Assembly: GCA_016714015.1 (NCBI GenBank) | Contig: JADJNZ010000001.1 | Coordinates: 1,364,001-1,428,000, forward strand | Length of the DNA: 64,000 nucleotides | DNA from: Gemmatimonadota bacterium | Lineage (GTDB): Bacteria; Gemmatimonadota; Gemmatimonadetes; Gemmatimonadales; Gemmatimonadaceae | Direction: 5' to 3' | In this document: positions 1-9,230 of the stretch, in pieces | How positions within the stretch are numbered: position 1 is the first letter of the stretch | Layout: each line of letters opens with the position of its first letter | Notes under the pieces: generated by a model | What the model was told of the DNA's origin: nothing | Seen by the model: the letters and a program-made list of their open reading frames with translations, nothing else | Database searches by the model: none | Made by a program: the position numbers and the translations under genes

Positions 1-568
1 TCCCGTCGACGTTCATGGTGTAGATGTCGAGGTCACCGTCCTTCAGGGAGGTGAAGACGATCTTCGTCCCGTCCGGGGAGAGGACGGCCTCGGCGGTATA
101 GACGTCGTAGCTGGTGAGGCGCGTCTGGCCGGTGCCGTCGCGATTCACCGTGTAGAGGTCGTACTTGTCGAGCGGCCAGACGTAGCCCTTGGACGGATCG
201 GGGCGCGCCGGGCAGGCATCATCGTGCGCGGTGCTCGACGAGAAGAACAGCTTGTCGGAGCCGGGCAGGAACCAGCCGCAGGTGGTCTTGCCGCGGCCGT
301 CCGAGACGCGGGTCAGGTCGCTCCCGTCGGCGCGCATGACGTACTGCTGATCGCAGGTCCGCCCGTCACGCGTGGACTGGAACGTGATCCACTTGCCGTC
401 GTTGCTCCAGTACGCCTCGGCGTTCTCGCCACCGAAGGTGAGCTGCCGGATGTTGCTCAGCCGGGACTCGCCGGCCTCGGCGACGTGCGTGACGGCGGGG
501 GAGGACTCGGACTTGCCGCAGGCGGCCGCACCAAGGAGGGCGGCCGCCGCGAAGAGACGCTTGGACAT
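1..568 (-). CDS. PD40/TolB-like beta-propeller lipoprotein (3' end outside window)
   Basis: The reading frame runs from ATG at 568 down to the window edge without a stop, so only the N-terminal ~189 residues are seen. It begins MSKRLFAAAALLGAAACGKS, a lipoprotein signal peptide with a candidate lipidated Cys, so the product is probably exported and membrane-anchored. The rest shows WD40-like PD40/TolB repeats: NDGKWITFQSTRDG, then SPDGTKIVFTSLKDGDLDIY followed by TMNVDG. Such propellers act as binding scaffolds in the periplasm; the ligand is unknown. It lies downstream of the S41 protease gene on the same strand. Family confident, specific role unknown. Confidence 0.75.
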   Translation of the reverse strand, partial: MSKRLFAAAALLGAAACGKSESSPAVTHVAEAGESRLSNIRQLTFGGENAEAYWSNDGKWITFQSTRDGRTCDQQYVMRADGSDLTRVSDGRGKTTCGWFLPGSDKLFFSSSTAHDDACPARPDPSKGYVWPLDKYDLYTVNRDGTGQTRLTSYDVYTAEAVLSPDGTKIVFTSLKDGDLDIYTMNVDG

Positions 569-603
569 CGAGTGTGACGATCGGGGGGAGGAGAGACCTG
601 CGA

Positions 604-2196
604 TCACTCGGGGCGCGCTGCCGGAGCGGCGGTCGACCCGAGCGCGATGAGCTCGGCCGTGGTGCGTCCGCGGCGGAGGAGTTCGAGTGCCTTCATGAGC
701 TGCACGTCCTCGGGGACGTCGCGGCGCTTGGCCGTGGAGTCGCCGAAGGCACGGCGGGCGATGCGATCGCCGAGGATCCGGTCGATGTAGCGGCGGCCGG
801 CGTCCCACTCGGTGCGGTCGAGCGTCACGCCCTTGGCGGCGAGGCGCTTGTGGAACTCGTCGCGCATCGCCGGCGTCACGCGGAAGTCCGGCTGGACCGC
901 CCCCTTCATGGAGAAGGCGTACTCGTCGAGGACGATGTACACGTCCTGCGAGTGCGGCACGAGCGCGCGGGCGAGCTTCTGCTCGGCGGTCGTGATGGTG
1001 TCGTAGGGGACGATGACGTCGGGCGTGATGGCGCCGCCACCGAAGACGGCGCGGCCCGCGTCCGAACGGAAGACGGGGCGCTTGGCGCGATCCGCCGCGC
1101 TCTCGAGCGAGTCGGGATGGACCTCGATGAGGTTCCCCGCCGCGTCGAGCACGCGCTCCTTCTGGATGGAGCGGCCGCTCGGCGTGTACCACTTGCCGGT
1201 CGTGAGTTTGATCGCGTAGCCGCCGTCGAGGCGGTAGACCGACTGCACGAGTCCCTTGCCGAACGAGGTCGTGCCCACGATGAGCGCGCGATCGTGGTCC
1301 TGCAGCGCGCCCGCGACGATCTCGGAGGCCGAGGCCGTGTAGCCGTCGGTGAGGACGACGATCGGGATGCGCGGGGCGATGGGATCCGCCTCGGCGACGT
1401 AGCGCTGGTCGGGTTCGCCTCGGCCGCGCACCGTGGCGAGCTCGGCGCCGCGCGGGATGAAGAAGTTGGTGAGGTCGAGCGCCTGGTCGAGGAAGCCGCC
1501 CGTGTTGCGGCGGAGGTCGATCACGAGGCCCGTCGCGCCTTCCGACTGCAGGCGACGCAGGTTCTCCGCGAACTCGCGGGTGGTGGTCTCGTTGAACTGC
1601 TGCAGCGGGACGTAGGCGACCTTCCCGTCGAGCATGAGCGCGAACGGGATCGCGGGGATGCGGATGGTGCGGCGCGTGAACTCGACCTCGAAGGGCGCCT
1701 GGACGCCGGGGCGCGCGAAGCGCGCCTTCACCCGAGTGCCCGGCGGGCCCTTCAGTCCGGCTGAGACCTGGTCGACCTTCCAGCCCTGCGTGCTCGCGGT
1801 ATCGACCCCGACGATGCGGTCGCCCTCGCGGATGCCCGCTTCCTCGGCCGGCGTGTTGGGATAGACCTTGGAGATGATGATCGTGCCCTGCTGATCCTCG
1901 ATCAGCATGCCGATGCCGCCGTAGAAGCCCCCGGTGTTCTGGTTGAACATCTCGAGGTCCTTCGGCGTGTAGAGCTCGGAGTACGGATCCTTGAGCTCGG
2001 CGACGAGACCGCGGGCGGCGCGCTCGTAGAGCGAGCCCGTGCCGATGGAGTCGACGAACCGGTCGTTGACGAGCGCCATCACCTGGTCGAAGAGGCGCGC
2101 ACTGTTGGCGGCGGCGCGCTCCTGGACGACGAACGCCCCGCCGGCGAGCGGGAGGGCGATGAGGGCGGCAAGGGCGATCGTGCGGGACCGGGACAT
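604..2196 (-). CDS. S41 family C-terminal processing peptidase (CtpA/Prc-like)
   Basis: 530 aa. An N-terminal hydrophobic stretch (residues 7-24) suggests a signal peptide or anchor, so it is probably periplasmic. A PDZ domain spans about 90-175 (GIGMLIED, GIREGDRIVGVD). The S41 protease domain follows: YTASASE (about 286-292) carries the serine nucleophile region and SFGKGLVQ (Lys ~314) the general base, giving the Ser/Lys dyad of carboxy-terminal processing proteases. These enzymes trim or degrade exported proteins from the C-terminus. The ~200-residue C-terminal extension is typical of bacterial Ctp proteins. The gene stands 97 nt downstream of the replication-initiator-like gene on the same strand. 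Family call is firm; substrate unknown. Confidence 0.93.
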   Translation of the reverse strand: MSRSRTIALAALIALPLAGGAFVVQERAAANSARLFDQVMALVNDRFVDSIGTGSLYERAARGLVAELKDPYSELYTPKDLEMFNQNTGGFYGGIGMLIEDQQGTIIISKVYPNTPAEEAGIREGDRIVGVDTASTQGWKVDQVSAGLKGPPGTRVKARFARPGVQAPFEVEFTRRTIRIPAIPFALMLDGKVAYVPLQQFNETTTREFAENLRRLQSEGATGLVIDLRRNTGGFLDQALDLTNFFIPRGAELATVRGRGEPDQRYVAEADPIAPRIPIVVLTDGYTASASEIVAGALQDHDRALIVGTTSFGKGLVQSVYRLDGGYAIKLTTGKWYTPSGRSIQKERVLDAAGNLIEVHPDSLESAADRAKRPVFRSDAGRAVFGGGAITPDVIVPYDTITTAEQKLARALVPHSQDVYIVLDEYAFSMKGAVQPDFRVTPAMRDEFHKRLAAKGVTLDRTEWDAGRRYIDRILGDRIARRAFGDSTAKRRDVPEDVQLMKALELLRRGRTTAELIALGSTAAPAARPE

Positions 2197-2292
2197 GCGG
2201 GAGGACCTCGGTAGGGGCTCTGGGGAACGTAAGGTGCTATACCCCTGAGGCCAAGCAGTGGAGCCCGCCGCCGGACCGACGGAACGAGCTGG

Positions 2293-3129
2293 TCAGCCCT
2301 CGTACTCGACGAACCAGGCGCGACCGTCCTGCAGGAACCCGGCCTTCGCGACGATCCCGGCGGCGACGAGCATCTCATGCGCCGGCTGGAGCACGCGCTG
2401 GAGGTGCGAGGGGTAGCGCTGGCTGAGGGGCAATAGCTCGGCCAGGCGCTCCAATGCGACACGCCAGGGTCCCGCATCGTTGCCTCGCACGGCGGCGAGG
2501 AGCCGGTAGAGGCGGCGCGCGACGGGCGACGAGAGGGCGAAGTAGCGCGGCGCGAGGAGTGACGTCGTGTCACCCGCGCTCATGTTGCCGCGCACTCGCT
2601 GGTCGAGGACCACGCGCGCATCACCCGGCTCGTTGGAGGCGAGGGCGGGGAAGAGCGCGAGCTGGTCGCGGTCGGTGAGCCGACGCCGATCGATGGCGAC
2701 CGCGGAGAGCAGGGTGAAGCGGGCGTGGCCGTACTTGCCGGTGCGGGCGTCGAGCCAGGCGCCCTCACTCTCGAGGACGGTGCGCTCGAGCCGTCCGAGG
2801 GCACCGCGCAGCTGCTCGTAGGTGCGCCCGTCCACGCGACGTCCCATCGAGCGCAGGAAGGCGTGGAGCGTGAAGGTGAGCGCCCCGTCGGCAGGGCGGT
2901 CGGCCTCGTGGTAGCGCCGGGCCAGCTCGACGTAGACGTCCTGATCGAAGGTGCCAGGGAGCCGTTCGCCGGGGGCCGGGAGCACGCGCCAGCGGCCGCC
3001 GTTGTCGGCGGTGAAGGTCACGACCGTGTCCTCCGAACTGTCCGAGAGGCGGAACAGCGGGAGCGCCTCGAGCGAACGGTCGAGCAGGACCGTGCGCGAA
3101 GGGGGTCTGCGGCGGGAGGCGGACGCCAT
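2293..3129 (-). CDS. Plasmid-type replication initiator protein A (RPA family)
   Basis: 278 aa from ATG 3129; an in-frame TTG at 3138 is less likely. Features match the RPA plasmid replication initiator family: TFDQDVYVEL (TxWDxDvL-like block), FTLHAFLRSMGRRVDGRTYE followed by QLRGALGRLERT (two winged-helix blocks), and YFALSSPVARRLYRLLAAVRG. Such proteins bind origin DNA to start plasmid replication. Here the gene sits in chromosomal-looking context, behind a MerR-like gene on the same strand, with a 119-nt gap (3130-3248) rich in short inverted repeats. It may be a domesticated initiator acting as a DNA-binding regulator, or a trace of an integrated plasmid. No partition or mobilisation gene is beside it. 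Confidence 0.72.
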   Translation of the reverse strand: MASASRRRPPSRTVLLDRSLEALPLFRLSDSSEDTVVTFTADNGGRWRVLPAPGERLPGTFDQDVYVELARRYHEADRPADGALTFTLHAFLRSMGRRVDGRTYEQLRGALGRLERTVLESEGAWLDARTGKYGHARFTLLSAVAIDRRRLTDRDQLALFPALASNEPGDARVVLDQRVRGNMSAGDTTSLLAPRYFALSSPVARRLYRLLAAVRGNDAGPWRVALERLAELLPLSQRYPSHLQRVLQPAHEMLVAAGIVAKAGFLQDGRAWFVEYEG

Positions 3130-3178
3130 TGCAGACAAATGTCGACCCGCACGTGAAACCGGGCAAGTGGCGCGCCCG

Positions 3179-3192
3179 GCGGAGCGCTCCGC
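3179..3192. repeat. Perfect 14-bp palindrome between merR-like and repA-like genes
   Basis: GCGGAGCGCTCCGC is a perfect palindrome in the 119-nt gap. It is followed by a cluster of GATCCG/CGGATC words (about 3211-3240). It could be an operator for the MerR-like or RPA-like protein, or an iteron-like site; this is inference only. Confidence 0.4.
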
Positions 3193-3248
3193 GGGAGCCC
3201 CACGTCAGCACTGGATCCGTCGGCGATCCGCCGCGGATCGACCCAGGC

Positions 3249-3797
3249 TCAGCGAACGTCCTCGCGTCCGATGGCGGCGCGCACGGCTTCGCGGATCGCG
3301 ATCATCGTCGAGGGTCGCGCGGCGGCCGAGTCATCACGCACGTGCAGCTCGATGCCTTCGGCGACGGTGATCCGGCGCCAGATCGACGGCGCGTCATCGT
3401 CGTGACGCACCTGGAGGTCGGCGCCGGCTCCGAGTGCGGGTGCGAGCGATCCCGCGACGCGCTTCTCGAGCTGATCGCCGTGCAACTCGACGAGCTCGGC
3501 CTTGATGGTCTCGAGCGTCTGCCCTTCCCGCTGCCGGATCTTGATCGCGAGCAGTTGGAGCAGATGCCGGTAGTGGTACGTCGCGGCCGTGCCCTTTCCC
3601 TCGGGATGATCGAGGAGGCCGTTGGCGACATAGAACCGGATCGCGCGGGCACTCGGCGTGGCGCGGGCCGAGGAGTTCGTGGGGCGCATGCCGGCGGCGT
3701 CGACCAGCGCGGTCGCATGTGCGGCCAGGCCGCGCGCATTCCAGGGCGCGTGACGCGCGTGAGCGCGCAGCAGGGCGACGGGAGCCGAGTCGGACAT
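3249..3797 (-). CDS. MerR-like transcriptional regulator
   Basis: 182 aa. The segment TPSARAIRFYVANGLLDHPE, followed by a wing (KGTAATYHYRHLLQLLAIK) and REGQTLETIKAEL, is a MerR-type winged helix. It sits about 47-105 residues in rather than at the N-terminus. The C-terminal ~75 residues (to position 182) look like a small ligand or partner domain and are not recognised. It is followed on the same strand by the RPA-like initiator gene, so the two may form an operon, with this protein controlling it. Effector unknown. Confidence 0.75.
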   Translation of the reverse strand: MSDSAPVALLRAHARHAPWNARGLAAHATALVDAAGMRPTNSSARATPSARAIRFYVANGLLDHPEGKGTAATYHYRHLLQLLAIKIRQREGQTLETIKAELVELHGDQLEKRVAGSLAPALGAGADLQVRHDDDAPSIWRRITVAEGIELHVRDDSAAARPSTMIAIREAVRAAIGREDVR

Positions 3798-3880
3798 GTG
3801 TTCGGATACAGTAATGCGGCCGGGCCGGGTCGGATAGGCGACCGGTCAGGCATCGCGACGCGGGTCCGGTGAGGATGCGC

Positions 3881-3916
3881 GAAGGCCCGACGACGCTGCT
3901 GCGTCGTCGGGCCTTC
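3881..3916 (-). terminator. Strong hairpin downstream of the histone-H1-like gene
   Basis: A perfect 16-bp stem (GAAGGCCCGACGACGC and its complement) with a TGCT loop lies 31 nt beyond the stop of the Lys/Ala/Pro-rich gene. It is most simply an intrinsic terminator. The T-tract after it is weak, as is common in GC-rich genomes. Confidence 0.75.
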
Positions 3917-3947
3917 GTGCATGTCCGGGCCCGCGTCGGCGCCGACG

Positions 3948-4721
3948 CTACTTCTTGCCTGCCGGCTTCTTGGCCGCCTTCTTGGCGGCGGGCTTCTTCA
4001 CGGCCGGCTTCGCCTTCTTCGCGACCTTCTTCGGCGCGGCCTTCTTCACGGCCTTGGCCGGCTGCTTCGCCGCCTTCTTGGCCGCCGGCTTCGCCGCCTT
4101 CTTCACCGGCTTGGCCGCCTTCACGGCCTTCTTCGCCGCCTTGGCTACGGGCTTCGCCGCGGGCTTGGCCGCCGCCTTGGCGGGAGCCTTGGCAGGGGCC
4201 TTGGCCGGGGCCTTGGCCGGGGCCTTGGCCGGGGCCTTGGCCGGGGCCTTGGCCGGAGCCTTCACGGCCGGCTTCGCCGCGGCCTTGGGCTCGGGCGTGG
4301 CTGCGGCCTTCGGCGCCGGAGCGGGCTTGGCGGCCGCCTTCGGAGCCGGCTTGGCCGGGGCCGCCGCGGCCGGGACCTCACTCTCGCCCGTCTCGAAGAT
4401 GCTCGGGACGCGCGGCTTCTCCGCCGGCTTCCGCCCGCGACGACGCGGCGCGATGGAGTCCCCGAAGAGATCGCTCTCCTCGTCCTCCTCCTCCGCGCCA
4501 GCGACCGGTGCGACGCCGCCCTCCTCGTCGTCCTCGTCGGACTCGTCGGTCGAATCCCAGAGTGAGTCGGAGTTGTCCTTGTTGACGGCCCACCCGCCGT
4601 CCTCGTCCTCGTCCTCGTCATAGGAGGCGCTGCTGCCGCCCCCGCCACCGTACCCGGAATCGTCCGAATCGTCGTCGCGATCCGAGAAGAGCCGGTCCAT
4701 CATCTCCTCGTTGAGCGGCAT
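3948..4721 (-). CDS. Histone H1-like Lys/Ala/Pro-rich protein with acidic N-terminus
   Basis: 257 aa from ATG 4721, chosen because GGAGG lies 6 nt upstream; an in-frame start at 4748 lacks such a site. Residues ~10-80 are strongly acidic (DRDDDSDDSGYGGGGGSS; DEDEDEDGG). From ~120 to the end the protein is almost only Lys, Ala and Pro (APAKAPAK..., KKAAKPAAKKAAK), like eukaryotic histone H1 tails and AlgP-type bacterial proteins. Such tails bind DNA nonspecifically; the acidic head may auto-inhibit or recruit partners (inference). The tail contains seven tandem 12-bp units encoding AKAP, so length is prone to vary. It ends at a strong hairpin terminator. Confidence 0.75.
   Translation of the reverse strand: MPLNEEMMDRLFSDRDDDSDDSGYGGGGGSSASYDEDEDEDGGWAVNKDNSDSLWDSTDESDEDDEEGGVAPVAGAEEEDEESDLFGDSIAPRRRGRKPAEKPRVPSIFETGESEVPAAAAPAKPAPKAAAKPAPAPKAAATPEPKAAAKPAVKAPAKAPAKAPAKAPAKAPAKAPAKAPAKAAAKPAAKPVAKAAKKAVKAAKPVKKAAKPAAKKAAKQPAKAVKKAAPKKVAKKAKPAVKKPAAKKAAKKPAGKK
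4174..4257. repeat. Seven tandem 12-bp repeats encoding the AKAP motif
   Basis: Seven consecutive 12-bp units (GCCTTGGCCGGG on the plus strand, five units identical or one base off, two with minor changes) lie inside the H1-like gene. The unit length is a multiple of three, so slippage changes tail length without breaking the frame. Confidence 0.9.
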
Positions 4722-4790
4722 GCGCTGCCTCCGTAGCGGGAAATACACCGTGCGTTCAGGACGCTGAATACCATGAGCGACCCCATTCCG

Positions 4791-7700
4791 TCAAGCGGGG
4801 TTGCCGGCGCGTTGGTCGGCGAGTGCGGGAACCTCGTGCGCGGAGGTCTCGCCGGTCTCCCCCGCAGGGCGCTTCCGGCCCGTCACCCAGGCCGCCGCGT
4901 CGTCGAGCAGCGTATACACCGCCGGCACGACGAACAGGGTGAGCAGGGTCGACGTGATGAGCCCGCCGATGACGGCGTGCGCCATCGGCGAGCGCTGTTC
5001 GGCGCCTTCGCCGATCGCCATCGCCAGGGGGATCATGCCGAAGATCATCGCCGCGGTGGTCATGATGATCGGGCGGAGCCGGATGCGCCCCGCCTCGAGG
5101 ATCGCCGAGAGTCGGTCCTTCCCCTCGCCGCGGGCGTGGTTCACGAAGTCGATGAGCAGGATGCCGTTCTTCGTGACGAGGCCCATCAGCATGATGATGC
5201 CGATCATCGACATCACGTTGAGCGTCCCGCCGGTGACGACGAGCGCGAGCGAGACGCCGAGGAGCGAGAGCGGGAGCGAGAGCATGATCGCGAGCGGCTG
5301 CAGGAACGAGCCGAACAGCGACGCGAGGATGAGATAGATGAAGACGACCGCGAGGATCATCGCCTCGAGGACGAAGCCCTTGGTCTCGTTGAGGTTCTGC
5401 ACGTCACCACCGAACTCGGTGCGATAGCCGGCGGGGAGCACGAGCGAGTCGAGCGCGGCGCGGGCGCGGTCGGCGACGACCCCGACCGCGGCGCCGGGGA
5501 GCACGCCGGATGAGATGGAGATCTGGCGCTCGAGCATGCGGCGCTCGATCTGCTGCGGTCCCACGCCGGCGCGCACGTCCGCGACCTGCGCGAGCGGGAT
5601 CGCCGCGAGGAGCCCGGTGCGGACATCGACGGCGGAGCCCGTCACCGGGATGTTGGCGACATCCTCGGCGTTGGTGCGGAGCGACTCCGGGTAGACTACG
5701 CGCACATCGTGCGTGTAGCCCTGCTCGTCCTGCCAGAGCGTGGCGCGGGAGCCGGAGAACAGGGGCTGCAGCGTGGCGGCGATGGAGCCGACGCCGAGGC
5801 CGGCGGCCCAGGCCTGCTGGCGATCGACCCGCACGTCGAGCTGCGGGATGTCGCCCTGGTCGGACGAGGTCGGCTCGCCGATGCCCTCGACCCCGCGCAT
5901 CGTCTCGAGGACCTGCGCCGCGATGAGCTTGAGGCGCGCCGGCTCGGGGCCCTGGACCTTCACGTCGATCGGCTGGCGGAAGCCGCCGAAGATGGAGCGC
6001 GTCCCGTCGATGCTCGCGCGCGCGCCGCTGACCATGCGCAGCTTGGGGCGCAGGTCGTTCTGGATCTCGGCCATCGAGCGCGTGCGGTCATGCGCGGGCT
6101 TGAGCTTCACGAAGAGCTGGCCGCCGGTGCTGTTGCCGCGTCCACCACCGCCGCCGATGGTGAGGTAGGTGAACTCGACCTCGGGGATCCGCTTGACGAT
6201 GGTGTCGAGCGCCTGGCCCTTGCCGACGATGAAGTCCACCCGCGAGCCCGGCGTGACGCGGTACGAGACGTTGAACTCGCCCGCGTCGTAGTCGGGCATG
6301 AAGGTGAAGCCGACGCTCCCGGCGATCATGAACGCGACGACGACCGAGCCGATCGCCCCGCCGAGGACGAGCCACCGATGCTGCACGGCGCGCCGGAGGA
6401 GCGGCGGATAGCGGTCGGCGAGGCGCTCGAACCAGCCGTCGAAGGCGAGGGCGATCTTGCGGATCGGGCCGGCCTTGGCCCACGCCGCGGGGCCGTGCTC
6501 CTCCGCCTCGGGGTCGTGCCAGATGCTCGAGAGCATCGGGTCGAGCGTGAACGAGACGAAGAGCGAGACCGCGACGGCGAAGGCGACGGTGACGCCGAAC
6601 TGGTAGAAGATCTTGCCGATCATGCCGCCCATGAACGCGACGGGGATGAACACGGCGATCACGGCGAGCGTCGTCGCGAAGACGGCGAGGCCGATCTCGT
6701 CGGTGCCCTCCTTCGCGGCGAGATAGTGGTCCTTCCCCATCGCCACGTGCCGGACGATGTTCTCGCGCACGACGATCGCGTCGTCGATCAGCAGGCCGAT
6801 CGCGAGCGAGAGCGCGAGCAGCGTCATGGTGTTCAGCGTGAAGCCGAACATCCACATCGCGAAGAAGCTGGAGATGATCGCCACCGGCAGCGTGAGCCCG
6901 GTGATGACGGTCGAGCGCCACGACCCGAGGAACAGGTAGATGATCATCACCGTGAGGATCGCGCCGAGGACGAGCGTGAGCTCGACGTCGGCGAGGGCGT
7001 CGCGGATCTTGGACGAGTCGTCGCGGATGATCTGGAGCGCGATGTCGGCCGGGAGCTGCTCCTGCAGCTGCTCGATGACGACGCGGACCTGGTCGGCGAC
7101 CTCGACGGTGTTGGAGCCGGTGATCTTGAGCACCTCGAGCGAGAGCGCGGGCTCGAGTCCCATGAGCGAGGCGCTGCGCTTCTCGGCCGTGCCATCCACC
7201 ACGTGCCCGACGTCGCGCACGCGGATGGGCGCGCCGTTGCGCACGACCACCGTGACGTCGCCGAAGGCGAGCGGATCGGTCACGCGGCCGGTGATGCGCA
7301 CGAGGCGCTCGGTGTCGCCGCGCTGGATGCGGCCCGCCGGGACCTCCTGGTTCTCGCGCTGCAGCGCCGCGACGACCTGCGCCGGCGAGATGCCGTAGGC
7401 GCGGAGCGCGTCCGGATCGAGCTCCACGCGGATCTCGCGCGCGGTGCCGCCGACCACGTTCACGCCCCCCACGCCCGGGATCGACTCGATGCGCTTCCCG
7501 ATCACCTCGTCGGCGAGGTCGGTGAGCTCGCGCATCGGCCGCGTCGCCGACTTCATCACGATGCTCATGATCGGCCGGTCATTCGGATCGAACCGGATGA
7601 TCACCGGCTCCTCGATGTCGCGCGGGAGCTGACGGCGGATGCGCGCGACCTTCCCCTGCACCTCGGGCTGCATCTTCATCACGTCCACGCCGAGGTTGAA

Positions 7701-7982
7701 CTGCAGGCGGACGGACGACGACCCCTCGGTGGAGGTGGAGGTGATCTCCTTCAGGCCCTCGGTGGTGTTGAGCGCTTCCTCGATGGGCTTGGAGACCTCG
7801 CGCTCGACGACCTCGGGGCTCGCGCCAGGATACGCCGTCTGCGCGACGATGGTCGGGTAGGTCACGTCGGGGTACTCGTCGACCGCGAGCCGGAAGAACG
7901 AGACGGTGCCGAGCACGACCAGCGCCACCATGAGCATGGTGGCGAAGACGGGTCGCTTGATGGAGACGTCGGAGAGGAACAT
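4791..7982 (-). CDS. RND multidrug efflux permease (HAE1/AcrB family)
   Basis: 1063 aa, the normal length for an inner-membrane RND pump. It opens with FLSDVSIKRPVFATML (TM1), has the TM4 proton-relay Asp pair (LSLAIGLLIDDAIVVREN), and near the C-terminus LRPIIMTTAAMIFGMIPLAM. Two large periplasmic porter/docking loops separate the two six-helix halves. It is the last gene of the TolC-adaptor-pump operon (10642 to 4791), 24 nt after the adaptor. Together the three form a tripartite exporter driven by proton influx. Substrate range cannot be read from sequence. Confidence 0.95.
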   Translation of the reverse strand: MFLSDVSIKRPVFATMLMVALVVLGTVSFFRLAVDEYPDVTYPTIVAQTAYPGASPEVVEREVSKPIEEALNTTEGLKEITSTSTEGSSSVRLQFNLGVDVMKMQPEVQGKVARIRRQLPRDIEEPVIIRFDPNDRPIMSIVMKSATRPMRELTDLADEVIGKRIESIPGVGGVNVVGGTAREIRVELDPDALRAYGISPAQVVAALQRENQEVPAGRIQRGDTERLVRITGRVTDPLAFGDVTVVVRNGAPIRVRDVGHVVDGTAEKRSASLMGLEPALSLEVLKITGSNTVEVADQVRVVIEQLQEQLPADIALQIIRDDSSKIRDALADVELTLVLGAILTVMIIYLFLGSWRSTVITGLTLPVAIISSFFAMWMFGFTLNTMTLLALSLAIGLLIDDAIVVRENIVRHVAMGKDHYLAAKEGTDEIGLAVFATTLAVIAVFIPVAFMGGMIGKIFYQFGVTVAFAVAVSLFVSFTLDPMLSSIWHDPEAEEHGPAAWAKAGPIRKIALAFDGWFERLADRYPPLLRRAVQHRWLVLGGAIGSVVVAFMIAGSVGFTFMPDYDAGEFNVSYRVTPGSRVDFIVGKGQALDTIVKRIPEVEFTYLTIGGGGGRGNSTGGQLFVKLKPAHDRTRSMAEIQNDLRPKLRMVSGARASIDGTRSIFGGFRQPIDVKVQGPEPARLKLIAAQVLETMRGVEGIGEPTSSDQGDIPQLDVRVDRQQAWAAGLGVGSIAATLQPLFSGSRATLWQDEQGYTHDVRVVYPESLRTNAEDVANIPVTGSAVDVRTGLLAAIPLAQVADVRAGVGPQQIERRMLERQISISSGVLPGAAVGVVADRARAALDSLVLPAGYRTEFGGDVQNLNETKGFVLEAMILAVVFIYLILASLFGSFLQPLAIMLSLPLSLLGVSLALVVTGGTLNVMSMIGIIMLMGLVTKNGILLIDFVNHARGEGKDRLSAILEAGRIRLRPIIMTTAAMIFGMIPLAMAIGEGAEQRSPMAHAVIGGLITSTLLTLFVVPAVYTLLDDAAAWVTGRKRPAGETGETSAHEVPALADQRAGNPA

Positions 7983-8006
7983 CGGGATGCCCGGACGGGG
8001 GGTCGG

Positions 8007-9230
8007 CTACGGACGGCCGCGCTGCGGCGTCTCGACGCCGATGATCTGGACTTGCATGCCGGCGCCGAGGAGGCCGACGTTGCCGATGACGATCTCGTCG
8101 CCGGCCACGAGCCCTTCGGTCACCTGCACGACGCCGCGCGCCTCGTCGACGATGCCGAGCTTCACGTCGGCCCGCGCGAGCGCCCCGCCGGCGACCTTCC
8201 AGACGAACGTCTGCCCGCCGGCCGCGGCGGCGGTCTGCCGCACCGCGCCCTGCGGGATGACGAACTGGCCCGCGAGCGACCGCTCGATGATCTGTCCGGT
8301 GGCGAAGGTGTTGCCCTTGAGCTGGCCGTTGGCGTTGGGGACCTGGACGAACACCGTGACCGACTGCGACTGCAGGTCGATGGTCGGACTCACGCGCGCG
8401 ACGCGCCCCTGGATCGCGCGGCCATCCGCGGTGAAGCGCACCTCCATGCCGCGCGCGAGCGCCGACGCACGGCGGGCCGGCACCGCGGCGGTGAGCTCGA
8501 GCATGTCGCTCCGCACCACGGTCAGCAGCTGCGCGCCGCGCGTGACGCGTTCGCCGTTCTCCACCGTGCGCCGCTCGACGACGCCGTTCACCGGCGACAG
8601 GACGCGCGTGTCGCGCGCGAGCGAGGCCGCGGCGCGCACGCGCGACTCGGCGGCCGCGAAGCGGGCCTTGGCGGTGAGGGACGCCTGCTCGGCGGCGCGC
8701 AGGTCGCGCTCCGACACGGCCCCGGCCTGGAAGAGTTCCTTCGTCTGATCGAGGTTCCACTGCGCGGTGCTCGACTCCGTGCGCGCGGCGAGTTCGTCCG
8801 CCTCGGCGGAGCGCAGCGCGGCCTCCTGCTCGGACGCCTCGAACTCGGCCAGCACCTGTCCTTCCCGCACGGCGTCGCCCTCGCGCACGTGGAGCGCGAC
8901 GAGATCACCCTCGATCCGCGCCCGCACGCTGACCGTCTCGATGGGCCGCAGGTTGCCGCTGATCGCGATCCCCGCCTCGATGAGGCCGACCTCGACCTTG
9001 TGGACGTCGGCACGCGAGAGGACGACGGAGCCGCCGGCACGATTGCCGCCGCCCGCCGGCCCGCCGCCGGGGGCCTTGCCGCCTGGTGCGCCGCCGGGAG
9101 CGCCGCTCGGCGCCTTGCCCGGCGTGGCGGCGTTGGCGGCGGCCTCGTCGCCGCCACAGGCGGCGAGGGCGAGCGCGAGCAGGGCGACGCTCGAGGCGGC
9201 GCGAAGGGAATGCATGGGAGGTCTGGTCAT
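8007..9230 (-). CDS. RND efflux periplasmic adaptor (membrane fusion lipoprotein)
   Basis: 407 aa. The start at 9230 makes an ATGA overlap with the TolC stop, implying translational coupling; an alternative ATG at 9215 gives MHSLRAASSVALLALALAAC. The Cys after LALAA is a lipobox, so the adaptor is a lipoprotein, as in AcrA. A Gly/Pro-rich linker precedes the barrel-sandwich half-motifs (VRARIEGDLVALHVREGDAV and SPVNGVVERRTVENGERV) flanking an alpha-hairpin. The C-terminal beta-barrel and proximal domains follow. It bridges the TolC protein and the RND pump encoded on either side. Confidence 0.94.
   Translation of the reverse strand: MTRPPMHSLRAASSVALLALALAACGGDEAAANAATPGKAPSGAPGGAPGGKAPGGGPAGGGNRAGGSVVLSRADVHKVEVGLIEAGIAISGNLRPIETVSVRARIEGDLVALHVREGDAVREGQVLAEFEASEQEAALRSAEADELAARTESSTAQWNLDQTKELFQAGAVSERDLRAAEQASLTAKARFAAAESRVRAAASLARDTRVLSPVNGVVERRTVENGERVTRGAQLLTVVRSDMLELTAAVPARRASALARGMEVRFTADGRAIQGRVARVSPTIDLQSQSVTVFVQVPNANGQLKGNTFATGQIIERSLAGQFVIPQGAVRQTAAAAGGQTFVWKVAGGALARADVKLGIVDEARGVVQVTEGLVAGDEIVIGNVGLLGAGMQVQIIGVETPQRGRP

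Noticed and set aside
3881..3916. Hairpin as an attachment or dif-like site
   Set aside because: Position just after a stop codon and the simple perfect stem make a terminator the simpler reading.
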